A stretch of 64,000 bases of DNA from WHSW01 sp963846165. GTDB lineage: Bacteria > Actinomycetota > Thermoleophilia > Solirubrobacterales > 70-9. The translations under genes were made by a program, and so were the position numbers. The stretch covers positions 372,001 through 436,000 of the forward strand of contig CAWJUU010000007.1 of NCBI GenBank assembly GCA_963846165.1, in the 5' to 3' direction. Shown piece after piece: positions 17,045 through 25,849 of this stretch. Under the pieces are notes generated by a model. It was not told the origin of the DNA. It saw only the letters and a list, made by a program, of their open reading frames with translations, and made no database searches. Every line of letters starts with the position of its first letter. Positions within the stretch are counted from its first letter, which is position 1.

Positions 17045-17944
17045 CTAGCGAACGAGCAACTCGAGCAGCGCCTTCTGGGCGTGGAGCCGGTTCTCGGCTT
17101 GGTCCCAGACCGCCGAGCGCTCCCCGTAGAGCACCTCCTCGGTGATCTCCTCGCCCGGATGCGCCGGCAGGCAGTGAAGCGCGATCGCGCGATCGGCGGC
17201 CAATCCGAGCAGGTCGCCGTTGAGCTGGAACGGGGCCAGGTCGGCGCGCCGGCGCTCGGCCTCGTCCTCGTCGCCCATGCTGACCCAGACGTCGGTGTAG
17301 AGCGCGTCGGCGCCCGCGGCGGCCTCACGCGGGTCGTGGGTGGCGAGCGCCGCGAGCCCGGGCTCGAGTTCGTAGCCCTCGGGTGTCGCGACGCGAACCT
17401 CCACCCCCGCCGCGCGGCCGAGGAGCGCCAGCGAGCGGGCAATGTTGTTGCCGTCGCCGACGTAGGCGACCGAGAGGCCGGCGAGGTCGCCGAAGCGCTC
17501 GCGCAGCGTCAGCAGGTCGGCGAGCGACTGGCAGGGGTGGTGCACCGGCGTGAGCGCGTTGATCACCGGCACCTGGGCGGCGCCGGCAAGCTCGCTCACA
17601 GTCTCGTGTGAGCCCGAGCGGATGACGATCGCGTGCAGGTAGCGCGACAGCACCCGCGCCGTGTCGGCGAGCGACTCCCCGCGGCCGAGCTGGAGCTCGT
17701 CGGCCCGCAGCGGCAGCGGGTTGCCGCCGAGCTCGGCGACCCCGACCTGGAACGAGACCCGGGTTCGGGTCGACGGCCGCTCGAAGAAGAGCGCCACCGT
17801 GCGATCGTCGAGCGCATCGGAGCCGAGCCGCTCGCGTCGGCCCGCCTTCAGCTCGAGCGCCCGGTCGAGCAGCGCGGCGAGCTCTGCCGCGGAGAGCTCC
17901 TCGCCGGTCAGGAAGTGTCGGGGCGCCCCGTTCAAGTGCGGCAT
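17045..17944 (-). CDS. argF: Ornithine carbamoyltransferase
   Basis: A 299-residue enzyme that condenses carbamoyl phosphate and ornithine to citrulline in arginine synthesis. The carbamoyl-phosphate loop STRTR is at residues 58-62, HPCQ is near residue 136, DVWVSMGDE gives the ornithine-specific SMG loop, and HCLPAH is near residue 262. Length and motif order are normal for the anabolic enzyme. No other arginine genes are adjacent, so it appears to be a stand-alone gene. The SMG signature argues against aspartate carbamoyltransferase. Confidence 0.93.
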   Translation of the reverse strand: MPHLNGAPRHFLTGEELSAAELAALLDRALELKAGRRERLGSDALDDRTVALFFERPSTRTRVSFQVGVAELGGNPLPLRADELQLGRGESLADTARVLSRYLHAIVIRSGSHETVSELAGAAQVPVINALTPVHHPCQSLADLLTLRERFGDLAGLSVAYVGDGNNIARSLALLGRAAGVEVRVATPEGYELEPGLAALATHDPREAAAGADALYTDVWVSMGDEDEAERRRADLAPFQLNGDLLGLAADRAIALHCLPAHPGEEITEEVLYGERSAVWDQAENRLHAQKALLELLVR

Positions 17945-17993
17945 TCTACGGGCGAGCGAGTGGCCCCCGGTGACCGCCTCGATACTTCCGCAG

Positions 17994-18830
17994 GTGCAGA
18001 TTCACGCGCTCACATGGAACCTCTTCCACGGCCGCGACTTCCCACCCGACCCGGCGCTGCTGACGCTCCGCTCCCGGCTCTTGCGGATCAGCGAGCGAAA
18101 CGCGACGCACGCCCAGGTGAACCGCGACCTCTTCGACGAGTTCGCGGGCGTCCTCGCCGGGGCCGTCTGGGATGTCGCCCTGCTGCAGGAATCCCCGCCC
18201 CGGTGGGCGCAGCCGCTTGCGCATGCGTGCGGGGCCGCAGCGCACCGCGTGCTCACCTCGCGCAACTCGTTGGCCCCGTTGCGCGCGGCGATCGCACGCC
18301 ACAACCCCGACCTGATCGCGTCGAATGAGGGCGGCTCGAACCTGACCCTCACTCGCGGCGCCGAGATCGCCGAGCGCCGCGCGCTCAAGCTTCGCGCCGG
18401 GCCCTTTCCCGAGCGGCGCACGATGGCCTTCACGCGCGTCACCGGACCCGAGCGGCAGGCGTTCTGCGTCGCCAACCTCCACGCCACAGCCGGGCCCCAG
18501 CGTCTGGCGATGGCGGAGGAGGACGTCGTCCTCGCGGCCGAGCACGCCGCACACTGGGCCGGCGAAGCACCGCTGATCCTGGGCGGCGATCTCAACCTGC
18601 GCCCGCGCGACTCCGGCATCTACGTCGAGCTCGAGCGCCGCTTCGGGCTTCGCGCCCCGACCGCGGCAGGCGCGCTCGACCACCTACTGGTCCGCGGTCT
18701 CGAGGTCGCCGCGCCACCGACCGCGTGGCCATCCGAGCGGCGCGAGGTCCGTACGGACGGTCTCGCCATCCGGCTTTCCGACCACGCGCCGGTCGAGGCT
18801 CTCTTCACTCGCGAGCCCGGGATGAGATAG
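17994..18830 (+). CDS. Endonuclease/exonuclease/phosphatase family protein
   Basis: A 278-residue protein from GTG 17994. The fold's metal-site motifs appear in order: TWNLFHGR near the start, LLQESPPRW with the catalytic Glu, VANLHATAG, GGDLNLRP, LDHLLVRG and the C-terminal SDHAPV. This supports a metal-dependent phosphoesterase of the EEP superfamily, which includes DNA repair nucleases, sphingomyelinases and inositol-polyphosphate phosphatases. No signal peptide is visible. The substrate cannot be assigned. It is divergent from argF. Confidence 0.85.
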   Translation: MQIHALTWNLFHGRDFPPDPALLTLRSRLLRISERNATHAQVNRDLFDEFAGVLAGAVWDVALLQESPPRWAQPLAHACGAAAHRVLTSRNSLAPLRAAIARHNPDLIASNEGGSNLTLTRGAEIAERRALKLRAGPFPERRTMAFTRVTGPERQAFCVANLHATAGPQRLAMAEEDVVLAAEHAAHWAGEAPLILGGDLNLRPRDSGIYVELERRFGLRAPTAAGALDHLLVRGLEVAAPPTAWPSERREVRTDGLAIRLSDHAPVEALFTREPGMR

Positions 18831-18866
18831 TCATGTCAACCCGAAGCTCGAGGTCAGGAGGAATTG

Positions 18867-19502
18867 ATGGCGACCAGGTCCGGAGGCTCGAAGTCCACTC
18901 GCAGCGGCAGCGCCCGCAAGCGCACGACGACCCGCAAGAGCGCCCGCAGCGCGCCGGCGGCCGGCCGTTCCGACAAGAGCGTGCAGGCGTTCCGTGACGC
19001 GCTCGAGCGCAGCCGCGATGCACTCGAATCAAACGTGACCCTCTCTCGCGAGCGGCTTCAGGAGGTTGTCGACGACTCGGTCAAGCGCGGCCGGATGACG
19101 CGCGACGACGCGAACGAACTCGTCTCGAACCTGGTCTCGCGCGGTCGCAAGGCGACCGACGAGCTGATGCGCGATCTCGAGAAGCTGCTCGAGCAGGCAC
19201 GCAAGGAGGTCGAGGCCCGGGCCAAGCCGGCTCGCAGGCAGGCCAGCCGGACCGCAGAGCGCGTCGGGCGCAGCGTCCGCGACGCGGCCGACCGTCCGCT
19301 GGCCGAGGTCGACAAGCTGCGGCGGCGCACGGGCGCGCCGGGGGCGCCGATCACCGGCTACGAGGAGCTCACGGCAGCCCAGATCAAGACGCGGCTCAAG
19401 GACCTCTCCCCGGCAGAGCTGCGCAAGGTGCGGACGCAGGAGCAACGCGGCAAGGCGCGCAAGGGGATCGTCGACGCGATCGATAAGCGGCTCGCGAAGT
19501 AG
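18867..19502 (+). CDS. Basic-tailed coiled-coil protein
   Basis: A 211-residue protein with ATG 18867 behind a consensus AGGAGG. It has three parts. Residues 1-35 are a histone-like tail rich in Lys, Arg, Ser and Thr (KSTRSGSARKRTTTRKSAR). Residues 40-150 form a charged coiled coil (SVKRGRMTRDDANELVSNL, ELMRDLEKLLEQARKEVEA), which resembles phasin or granule-associated proteins. Residues 160-211 form a small helical domain (YEELTAAQIKTRLKDLSPAE, EQRGKARKGIVDAI) of the SAP-like or Rho-N-like type. Binding of nucleic acid or of polyhydroxyalkanoate granules are both possible; I cannot choose between them. Confidence 0.8.
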   Translation: MATRSGGSKSTRSGSARKRTTTRKSARSAPAAGRSDKSVQAFRDALERSRDALESNVTLSRERLQEVVDDSVKRGRMTRDDANELVSNLVSRGRKATDELMRDLEKLLEQARKEVEARAKPARRQASRTAERVGRSVRDAADRPLAEVDKLRRRTGAPGAPITGYEELTAAQIKTRLKDLSPAELRKVRTQEQRGKARKGIVDAIDKRLAK

Positions 19503-19515
19503 ATGGTTGACTCCG

Positions 19516-19535
19516 AATCCGCGTGCGCGGGGATT
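19516..19535. terminator. Short hairpin after the coiled-coil gene
   Basis: AATCCGCG pairs imperfectly with CGCGGGGATT (two bulged bases), 13 nt after the stop codon, followed by a short T run (TTTGGG). A weak intrinsic terminator candidate. Confidence 0.35.
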
Positions 19536-19570
19536 TGGGATCGGCGATCTAACGCTGCAACGATAGGGGC

Positions 19571-20924
19571 GTGACCGAGGCGCCCCCGACCACGCGCGCG
19601 GCCCGGCCGCGGCAGGGCGAGCTGCTCGAGCTCGAGATCGACTCGCTCGCCCAGGGCGGGCGCGGGGTCGCCCGCGCCAACGGCTACGTCGTCTTCGTCT
19701 CGGGCGCGCTCCCCGGCGATCGCGTGCGCGCGCGCCTGGTGCGCTCGAGGCGGGACTACGGCGAGGCGAAGGCGATCGAGCTCCTGCGCGGCGGCGCCGA
19801 GCGGATTCCCGACCGCTGCCTTCACGGCGGCGAGCCCTGCCCGGGCGCGCCGTGGCAGGGGATGGCGTACGAGCGCCAGCTCGCAGAGAAGCAGGGGCAG
19901 GTGGACGACGCGCTGCGTCGCCTCGGCCGCCTCGACGGGTTCGAGCTCGAGCCGATCGAGCCCGCGGTCGAGCAGTGGCGCTACCGCAACAAGCTCGAGT
20001 ACTCGTTCGGGCCCGGCGAGGGCGCGGATCCGCCGGCGCTCGGCTATCACCGCCGCGGGAATTGGGCGGAGATCGTCGACGTCGACGACTGCCTGCTCGC
20101 CTCCGAGCCCAACAACGCGGCCCGCAACGCGGTCCGCGGCTGGGCCCGCCGGGAAGGCATCGCAGCCTTCGACCGGCGAGCCCAGACCGGCGTCCTTCGC
20201 AACCTCGTCGTCCGCGAGGGCCGCCGCACCGGCGAGCTCCAAACCCGGCTGGTGACCGCGCCGGCCGAGTTTCCACGCCCACCGGTCGACCTCCACACGG
20301 TGATCGAGGGACGCAGCGGCGGCACCGACGGGCCCCACCGGGGTGCTCGGCGCCGAGTATCTGACCGAGGAGCTCTGCGGCCTGCGCCTCCGCGTCTCCC
20401 ACACCGCCTTCATGCAGACGAACACCGAGATGGCGGAACGCCTCTATGCGATCGCCGGCGACCTCGCCGGGCTCTCGGGCAGCGAGCGGCTCTTCGATCT
20501 CTACTGCGGCATCGGCACGATCGGCCTCGTGCTGGCGGCGCGGGCCGGCGAGGTCTGGGGGCTGGAGAGCGTGCCCGAGGCGGTCGGCGACGCCGAGCAC
20601 AACGCCGAGCTCAACGCGGTCGCCAACGCGCGCTTCGTCTGCGCCGACGCCCGGACCGGGATCCGGCCGTTGATCGAGCAGGCCGGAAAGCCCGACGTCG
20701 TCGTCGTCGATCCGCCGCGCGCCGGGCTCTCGGCGAAGATCGTCCGCCGCCTGCTCGAGTGCCAGGCACCCCGGATCGTCTACGTCTCCTGTAACCCGAC
20801 CACCCTGGCTCCGAACGCCGCGCAGATGGTCGAGGCCGGATATACGCTGCGCCGCGTGAAGCCGGTGGACATGTTCCCGCAGACGCCGCACGTCGAGTGC
20901 GTCGCGGTCCTCGACAAGGATGAG
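19571..20924 (+). pseudogene. RNA m5U methyltransferase (RlmD/TrmA-type), one internal frameshift
   Basis: Starting at GTG 19571, the first frame encodes a TRAM domain (LEIDSLAQGGRGVARANG through RVRARLVRS), an iron-sulfur region and the substrate-binding domain (YRNKLEYSFG). It shifts frame in a CCCC run at about 20332-20336. The second frame continues with LGAEYLTEELCGL, the AdoMet site LFDLYCGIGTIGL, VVVDPPRAGL and the catalytic cysteine in VSCNP, ending near PHVECVAVL. Removing one C restores a single protein of about 450 residues, so a sequencing error is likely. In the cluster region the usual CGGC is CPGA, so one of the Fe-S cysteines is missing. The enzyme methylates uridine in rRNA or tRNA; which RNA is unclear. 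Confidence 0.85.
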
Positions 20925-21706
20925 CCCCCGGGGCTTCGGGGTCGCCGCCGGGCTCGACCCGGAGCGTTGCCGGGCCGCTCGCCGAGCGCTGCGCGGAGCT
21001 CGGCTACCGCTCGATGTGGTCGAACGACCACCCGGGCGCGCTCGGGCTCGAGACCCTGGCCGTGTTTGCGAAGGCGGCCCCGGAGCTCGAGCTCGGCGTC
21101 GCCGTGATGGCGCTCGATCGCCACCAGCCGGCCGAGATCGCCGACCACATCGATCGGCTCGGTCTCGATCGCTCCCGGCTCTGGCTCGGGGTCGGCGCCG
21201 GGTTCTCGAAGCGGCCGCTGACGACGATGAGCCAGGCGCTTGCAGACCTCCGCGACCCAGCTTCCCGGACGTCCGCCTGGTGCTCGCGGCGATGGGCCCG
21301 AAGATGTGCAGGCTCGCCGGCTCCTCCTACGACGGCGCCTTCTTCAACTGGATGACCCCGGCGTTCGCCGCGTCGGCGCGGCTCAACGTCGAGTCGGGCG
21401 CCGCGCGACGCCGGCCGCGAGTCACCGCCGGTGTTCGGCTACGTCCGCACCGCCGTCGGCGATGACGCGGCCGAGCGGCTGGCGAAGGAGGAGTCCTTCT
21501 ACCGCGACCTCCATGACGGTTACCGCAACCACTTCGACCGCCTCGGCGAGCCCGAGGGCACGGTCGGCGTCGCCGCCGCCGACCGCGACTCCGCCCAAGC
21601 CGCCCTCGCCGCCTACGAGGCGCTCGACGTCACCGTCGTCCGCGGCCTCGCGAGCGCTACGGTCGAGGCGATGACCACGGTCGCCGAGGCGGCCGCCCCG
21701 GGCTAG
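20920..21706 (+). pseudogene. Luciferase-like (F420/flavin) monooxygenase remnant with three frameshifts
   Basis: Pieces of one protein occur in order in two alternating frames: GFGVAAGLDPER, then MWSNDHPGALGLETLAVFAK and GVGAGFSKRPLTTM, then FPDVRLVLAAMGPKMCRLAG, then VFGYVRTAVGDDAAERLAKE to the stop at 21706. The shifts lie near 20961-20967, 21250-21265 and 21401-21409. Together they would form a bacterial-luciferase-like barrel of about 260 residues, a family using FMN or F420. Three breaks in 800 bp are more than in most genes here, so this one may be truly decayed, though the same region also breaks the gene upstream and could be poorly sequenced. Confidence 0.75.
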
Positions 21707-21725
21707 CCGAGGCCGCCGCTTCGGG

Positions 21726-21995
21726 CTAGAACCGTCCAGCTTCGGCGCCGACGGCGTGATCCGTGATGCGCCGGCCCCGCTCGGGAAGCGGATCGGTCCC
21801 TTGCTGCCGCCGTCTCGCAAACGGGAGTCGAGGCACGATGACGAAGGGCGCCACGCGGTGGGCGCGGACGATCAAGAGGACCGCCAGGGCGCAGACGACC
21901 ACCGCGGCGGCGATCGCCAGCGCGTCCACGTGGATCGCTCCGTCTCGGCCGGCGAAGCCACCGAGAGCCTTGGCGCTGGTTGTCAGCGAGCTCAT
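21726..21995 (-). CDS. Small single-span membrane protein
   Basis: An 89-residue reading frame with one hydrophobic segment (ALAIAAAVVVCALAVLLIV) after about 25 soluble residues, then a basic, Pro/Arg-rich cytoplasmic tail (VIVPRLPFARRRQQG). This layout and the lack of a competing frame make it a plausible gene, but no family is recognised. The 288 bases upstream (to 22283) contain only short unconvincing frames. Convergent with the decayed monooxygenase gene. Confidence 0.45.
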   Translation of the reverse strand: MSSLTTSAKALGGFAGRDGAIHVDALAIAAAVVVCALAVLLIVRAHRVAPFVIVPRLPFARRRQQGTDPLPERGRRITDHAVGAEAGRF

Positions 21996-22283
21996 GTCGC
22001 TCCCTACACCAGGCGCCGGAGCCGGGTCGTGCGCGAGGTCCTCGGATGCCTGACCGGGTGATGAATTCCCGTGCGGTTCGCGTCGGCGCGCGCCGGGGAC
22101 ACCAGGGCCGTGACCATGAATCTCATCTGCTCATTCCTTCGCCCGGGGGTCTCGGCTTCTCTTGCTTGCTCACCCGAGCTTCTCGAGCACGAACATAGGC
22201 CGACCGGTCCGAGCCGACCACGTCTTTTTCCACACTCCGGGCGTGCAACGGTCACAGATCGCCCGGCCCCAGAAGGCGGCCGG

Positions 22284-22949
22284 CTAGTACGGCGGCAGCT
22301 CGGCGTACCAGTCGCCGAGTGCGCGGAAGGCGGACCAGAACTCGCGCTTGGACCGCTCGGCGTCGAGCGATTCGTCGATGTCGGGCACGTAGAGGACGTC
22401 GATCGTCGGCGTCATCTCCTGGATCTCGCCGAGGGTCGGCTCGAGCTCGCCCGCCAGCGGCACTCCGAGCTCGTCCAGTGTCTCGAACGCCCGCTCGCCC
22501 ATGACCACGATGCAGCGCGGCTGCACGATCGCGATCTCCTCGACCACGCGCTCGACGCACTCGCCGGCGGCGAGCCCCGGATCGGAGACGGGGCACTTGA
22601 CGCAGAGAGTCCCGTAAACGGTCAGCGGGTCGATTCCCAGCCGCTTGAAGCTCTTCATCAGCGCGTTGCCCGAACGTCCGTAGAAGGCCACGCCCTCCTC
22701 AACCTCGGCGGCGGTCGGGGCGAACTTGAGCAGCATCACGTCGGCCTGCGGGTGCCCGGAGCCGAGCACCGGCATCAGGTTGCCGCGGGGGCAATGTGAG
22801 CAATCCTGGAGGCGGTGCGTGAGCTGGTTGAGCTCGCGGATCGCCCGCTCGAGGTACTTCTCCTGGATCTCGTCGTCTGTGGTCGGCACGCTCATCGCTC
22901 CCGTCTCGGCGCCCGACGCGTCCGAGTCGTCCGACCTCTTTGACGGCAC
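22284..22949 (-). CDS. Uracil-DNA glycosylase superfamily protein with altered active-site motifs
   Basis: A protein of about 221 residues in the Fe-S uracil-DNA glycosylase superfamily. The four cluster cysteines are visible as two C-x2-C pairs (DCSHCPRG and TLCVKCP). The central strand and helix (YGRSGNALMKSFKRLGID) and PRCIVVMGERAF match the family. Two catalytic motifs are changed: the water-activating GExPG loop reads LKFAPT, and the late His-Pro-Ser motif reads YVPDIDESL. It may bind rather than cleave DNA. GTG 22949 is chosen for the strong GGAAGGAGGG upstream; ATG 22982, overlapping the preceding stop, and ATG 22895 are alternatives. Coupled to the glycosyltransferase-PHP gene upstream. 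Confidence 0.75.
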   Translation of the reverse strand: MPSKRSDDSDASGAETGAMSVPTTDDEIQEKYLERAIRELNQLTHRLQDCSHCPRGNLMPVLGSGHPQADVMLLKFAPTAAEVEEGVAFYGRSGNALMKSFKRLGIDPLTVYGTLCVKCPVSDPGLAAGECVERVVEEIAIVQPRCIVVMGERAFETLDELGVPLAGELEPTLGEIQEMTPTIDVLYVPDIDESLDAERSKREFWSAFRALGDWYAELPPY

Positions 22950-22981
22950 GGCTCGCCCTCCTTCCACGCCCCGCGCCTGCA

Positions 22982-24952
22982 TCACCGCTTGCCCGCCTTG
23001 GCGCGAGCAGCCGGCCCCCCGGTTCGCCGCTTGCCGCCGCGCCCACCGCCGGTCTGCAACAGCTTCAGCGCCTGGACGTAGATCAGGTTCTTCTGCTTGC
23101 GAACGATGTCGGCGTCGCGCATCGCCTCCAGGAACTCCTGCGGGCCCTCGAAGTCGTGGACGCGGATCATCACGCTGCCAAGTCCCTGGGCGACGTGACT
23201 GTCCGATCCGGCGCCCGGGACGATTCGGTACTTGGCCGCGAACCGCTCCGCCTCTTCGTTGAACGCGGTCAGGGCCACGCGCGGGTTGAAGACCTCGAGG
23301 ATGTCGATCTCCTCGACCATGTCGAGCAGGTGCTCGTAGTCGGGCACCGAGTGCAGGCGGTCGAATGGGTGCGGGACGTAGACGAGCCCGCCCTGGCGCC
23401 GGATCTCGGCGATCGTCTCGGCCATCGTCATCCCGCGCTCGATCTTTTCGGTCAGAAACAGCCCGATCACCTCGCCCTGCTCGGCCGTCTTCACCTCCTC
23501 GGCGACGATCACCTTGACCCCGATCTCGTCGGCGATCTCACGCGCCGCCAGCGCACCCGAGATCTCGTTGTGGTCGGTGATCGCGATCGCTCCCAGGCCG
23601 GCCTCGCGCGCCGTCGCCAGCAGCGTCTCGACCGGGGTTGCGCAATCGGAGGAGTGGTCGGTATGCATATGCAGATCGACGTTGATCTGGCGCCTGCGCG
23701 CGATCCGCCGGCGAAGCTCGGGGTTGCCTCGCGGATCGTGGCGCCGAGCGGCGATCCGCCCGTAGATCTCCTCGACCTGATCGGCGACCGAGGACCAGTC
23801 GCGGACCGCGCCGCGGGCCTTGCGCTGCAGCTCGCGGCGCAGGGGTCGGCTGGTGAGCAAGCGCTCGAGCTGCCCGGCGAGGGTGATCGCGTCCCCGGGA
23901 GGAAACAGCAACCCGCGCTCGCCGTCGGCGAGCAGCTCCTGATAGAGGGTGATCTGCGAGGCCACCGGGATCGCGCCGCAGGCGAGCGCCTTGCGCAGCA
24001 GCCCGGGAGCCACGCGGGGCCCGCCCGACGCAGCACAGACGACATCGGCGGCGGCGATCAGCGATTCGGGCGTCGCCTCGCGGGCGCGCACCACTCGGAC
24101 CCGGTCGCGCAGGCGCTGGGCGACACGAACCTCGGTCGAGTCGGAGACCCAGACCGCTACCTCCCAGTCCATGCCCAGCGGCAGGCGGCGAATCGCGCGC
24201 AGGAACAACCGCAGCGCCCCGCGCTCCTCGTCGAGGCAGAAAGCGATCCGAAACGGCTGGCCGCCCTGGCGCCGGTCGCCGCCCGGCCACCACGGCTCCA
24301 CGCCCGCGTCGGCTCCGGGCTCGACCCGCTCGTAGGATCCGGGGAAGAAGCGCTCGATCAGCGTCGCGGTGGTGCCGCAGCTCACCGTTCGCGCGTCGAG
24401 CCGGCCGAGGAAGACCTCGACCAATGGCCTTGCGACCTGGGTCGAGAGAACGCGCTCGCTGGGCTCGTGGAAGCTGCCGACGTTGAGCGAGCGCGAGTGA
24501 CGCAGCGTCGACGAGGAGAGGCTGGGAACGAACGGGTCGTGGACGTGGACAACGTCGAAGTCCACCCCCGCGAGCAGCCGCTCGAGCGCGCGGCTCGCGT
24601 CGACCGGCACCGGTGCCGGACGCGGCCTTGGGCCGCGGGGCAGCGGGATCCCGGCACCGAGCGCAAGCACCGGTGGCCCCCCTTCACCGTCGACCCGCGT
24701 TCCGCTCCAGCTTCGATCGAACATCGCCGCCGGGCGATCGGCAGCGGCGGATATCGCGCGGCGGGAGTCGCGGACCGAGCTGCGCGGGTCTGACGGCGCG
24801 GCGACAATGACCCGGTGGCCGCGTTCCGCGAGCTCCGCGGAGACGCGGGCGACAAATTCGTTGATCTCGTGTCGCGTGCCCCAGGGGTGCGGGGTCACCT
24901 GGGCGATCGAGAGCGGAGCACCTGCCACCTGCTCAGCATAGATGCGATTCAC
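22982..24952 (-). CDS. Fusion of a GT4-type glycosyltransferase domain with a PHP phosphoesterase domain
   Basis: About 656 residues. The first 380 or so form a GT-B glycosyltransferase: LSIAQVTPHPWG at the start, VDFDVVHVHDPFVP, RIAFCLDEERG, then the donor-side region PGLLRKALACGAIPVASQ. The E-x7-E motif expected there is absent. From about residue 420 a PHP domain follows with its metal motifs: DLHMHTDHSSDC, AITDHNEI, AEEVKT, VPHPFD, and GAGSDSHV. PHP domains hydrolyse phosphoesters. The start is uncertain: GTG 24952 is given, GTG 24928 is also possible. The stop overlaps the start of the glycosylase-like gene. The joint role of the two domains is unknown. Confidence 0.85.
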   Translation of the reverse strand: MNRIYAEQVAGAPLSIAQVTPHPWGTRHEINEFVARVSAELAERGHRVIVAAPSDPRSSVRDSRRAISAAADRPAAMFDRSWSGTRVDGEGGPPVLALGAGIPLPRGPRPRPAPVPVDASRALERLLAGVDFDVVHVHDPFVPSLSSSTLRHSRSLNVGSFHEPSERVLSTQVARPLVEVFLGRLDARTVSCGTTATLIERFFPGSYERVEPGADAGVEPWWPGGDRRQGGQPFRIAFCLDEERGALRLFLRAIRRLPLGMDWEVAVWVSDSTEVRVAQRLRDRVRVVRAREATPESLIAAADVVCAASGGPRVAPGLLRKALACGAIPVASQITLYQELLADGERGLLFPPGDAITLAGQLERLLTSRPLRRELQRKARGAVRDWSSVADQVEEIYGRIAARRHDPRGNPELRRRIARRRQINVDLHMHTDHSSDCATPVETLLATAREAGLGAIAITDHNEISGALAAREIADEIGVKVIVAEEVKTAEQGEVIGLFLTEKIERGMTMAETIAEIRRQGGLVYVPHPFDRLHSVPDYEHLLDMVEEIDILEVFNPRVALTAFNEEAERFAAKYRIVPGAGSDSHVAQGLGSVMIRVHDFEGPQEFLEAMRDADIVRKQKNLIYVQALKLLQTGGGRGGKRRTGGPAARAKAGKR

Positions 24953-25044
24953 CGGGATGCAGCGACCGGAAGCTCGGTCGGGCAAGTGCTCCCGTCCAGC
25001 GGGAATGAACAAGCGACCGTTAGCGTCCATGTCAGCAGAGCCCA

Positions 25045-25824
25045 ATGCGCGACGAGCCCCTCGACAGCCTGACCGAGCGCGACCGACGAGATCTGACCGC
25101 GCTCGCCGACGGCTCCCTGCCCAGTCGCCGCAGGGCCGCGATCGAGGCTCGCCTGACCGGCTCGCCCGAGCTTCGCGTCGCGCTCCGACGGCAGCAGCTC
25201 GCCGTCGCCGCACTGGGCGCGATCGAGGTCGAGGCGCCGGCCCAGCTTCGGGCCCGGATCCCCGCCGGCTCTCGGACCCCGGCAAGCCGGCGGAGGCCGT
25301 GGCTGGCCTGGGCCGGGGCGGGTGCAGCGGCGCTCGCTGCCGCGACCCTCACAGTCGCGATGCTCACCGGCGGCGCCGCGGAGCCGACCGTGGTCGAAAC
25401 CGCCGAGCTCTCCGCTCTCGCTCCGACGGAGCCCGCGCCGAAGCCGAGGACTGGCGAGCCGGCGTTGCTGACCGCGAGCGCGGAAGGCCTCGCCTATCCG
25501 AACTGGAGACCCGAGTTCGGCTGGAGCGCCGCCGGCCGGCGCAGCGACGAGCTCGGCGGCCGCGACGCGGCGACCGTCTACTACGACAAGGACGGGCGCC
25601 GGATCAGCTACACGATCGTCTCCGGCGAACCGCTCGATGCTCCCGTCGACGCAAGACGGACGACGCTCGAGGGCACCGAGTTCAGGATCGTGCGCGACGA
25701 CGAGACGACGATCGTCACCTGGCTGCGCGGCCGGCACACCTGCGTGCTCGCCGGCAAGGGGGTCGCCGGGCGGACGCTGGTCGAGCTCGCCGCCTGGAAG
25801 GGCGACGGAGCCGTCGCGTTCTGA
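25045..25824 (+). CDS. Anti-sigma-factor-like membrane protein
   Basis: A 259-residue protein with a cytoplasmic N-terminal helical region (LTALADGSLPSRRRAAIEAR), one transmembrane segment at about residues 84-108 (WLAWAGAGAAALAAATLTVA), and an extracytoplasmic domain (LAYPNWRPEFGWSAAG, YTIVSGEPLD). The layout is that of group-IV sigma regulators, and the next gene is a sigma factor. The zinc motif H-x3-C-x2-C of ZAS anti-sigma factors is missing. In most systems the sigma gene comes first; here the order is reversed. It diverges from the glycosyltransferase-PHP gene. Confidence 0.77.
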   Translation: MRDEPLDSLTERDRRDLTALADGSLPSRRRAAIEARLTGSPELRVALRRQQLAVAALGAIEVEAPAQLRARIPAGSRTPASRRRPWLAWAGAGAAALAAATLTVAMLTGGAAEPTVVETAELSALAPTEPAPKPRTGEPALLTASAEGLAYPNWRPEFGWSAAGRRSDELGGRDAATVYYDKDGRRISYTIVSGEPLDAPVDARRTTLEGTEFRIVRDDETTIVTWLRGRHTCVLAGKGVAGRTLVELAAWKGDGAVAF

Positions 25825-25849
25825 CCACGGCACCCGCACCCGGTGGGGG

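Noticed and set aside
22004..22255. An 83-codon minus-strand frame upstream of the small membrane protein
   Set aside because: Its composition is Arg/Pro-rich without hydrophobic or domain pattern, and no ribosome binding site was found; I treat 21996-22283 as intergenic.
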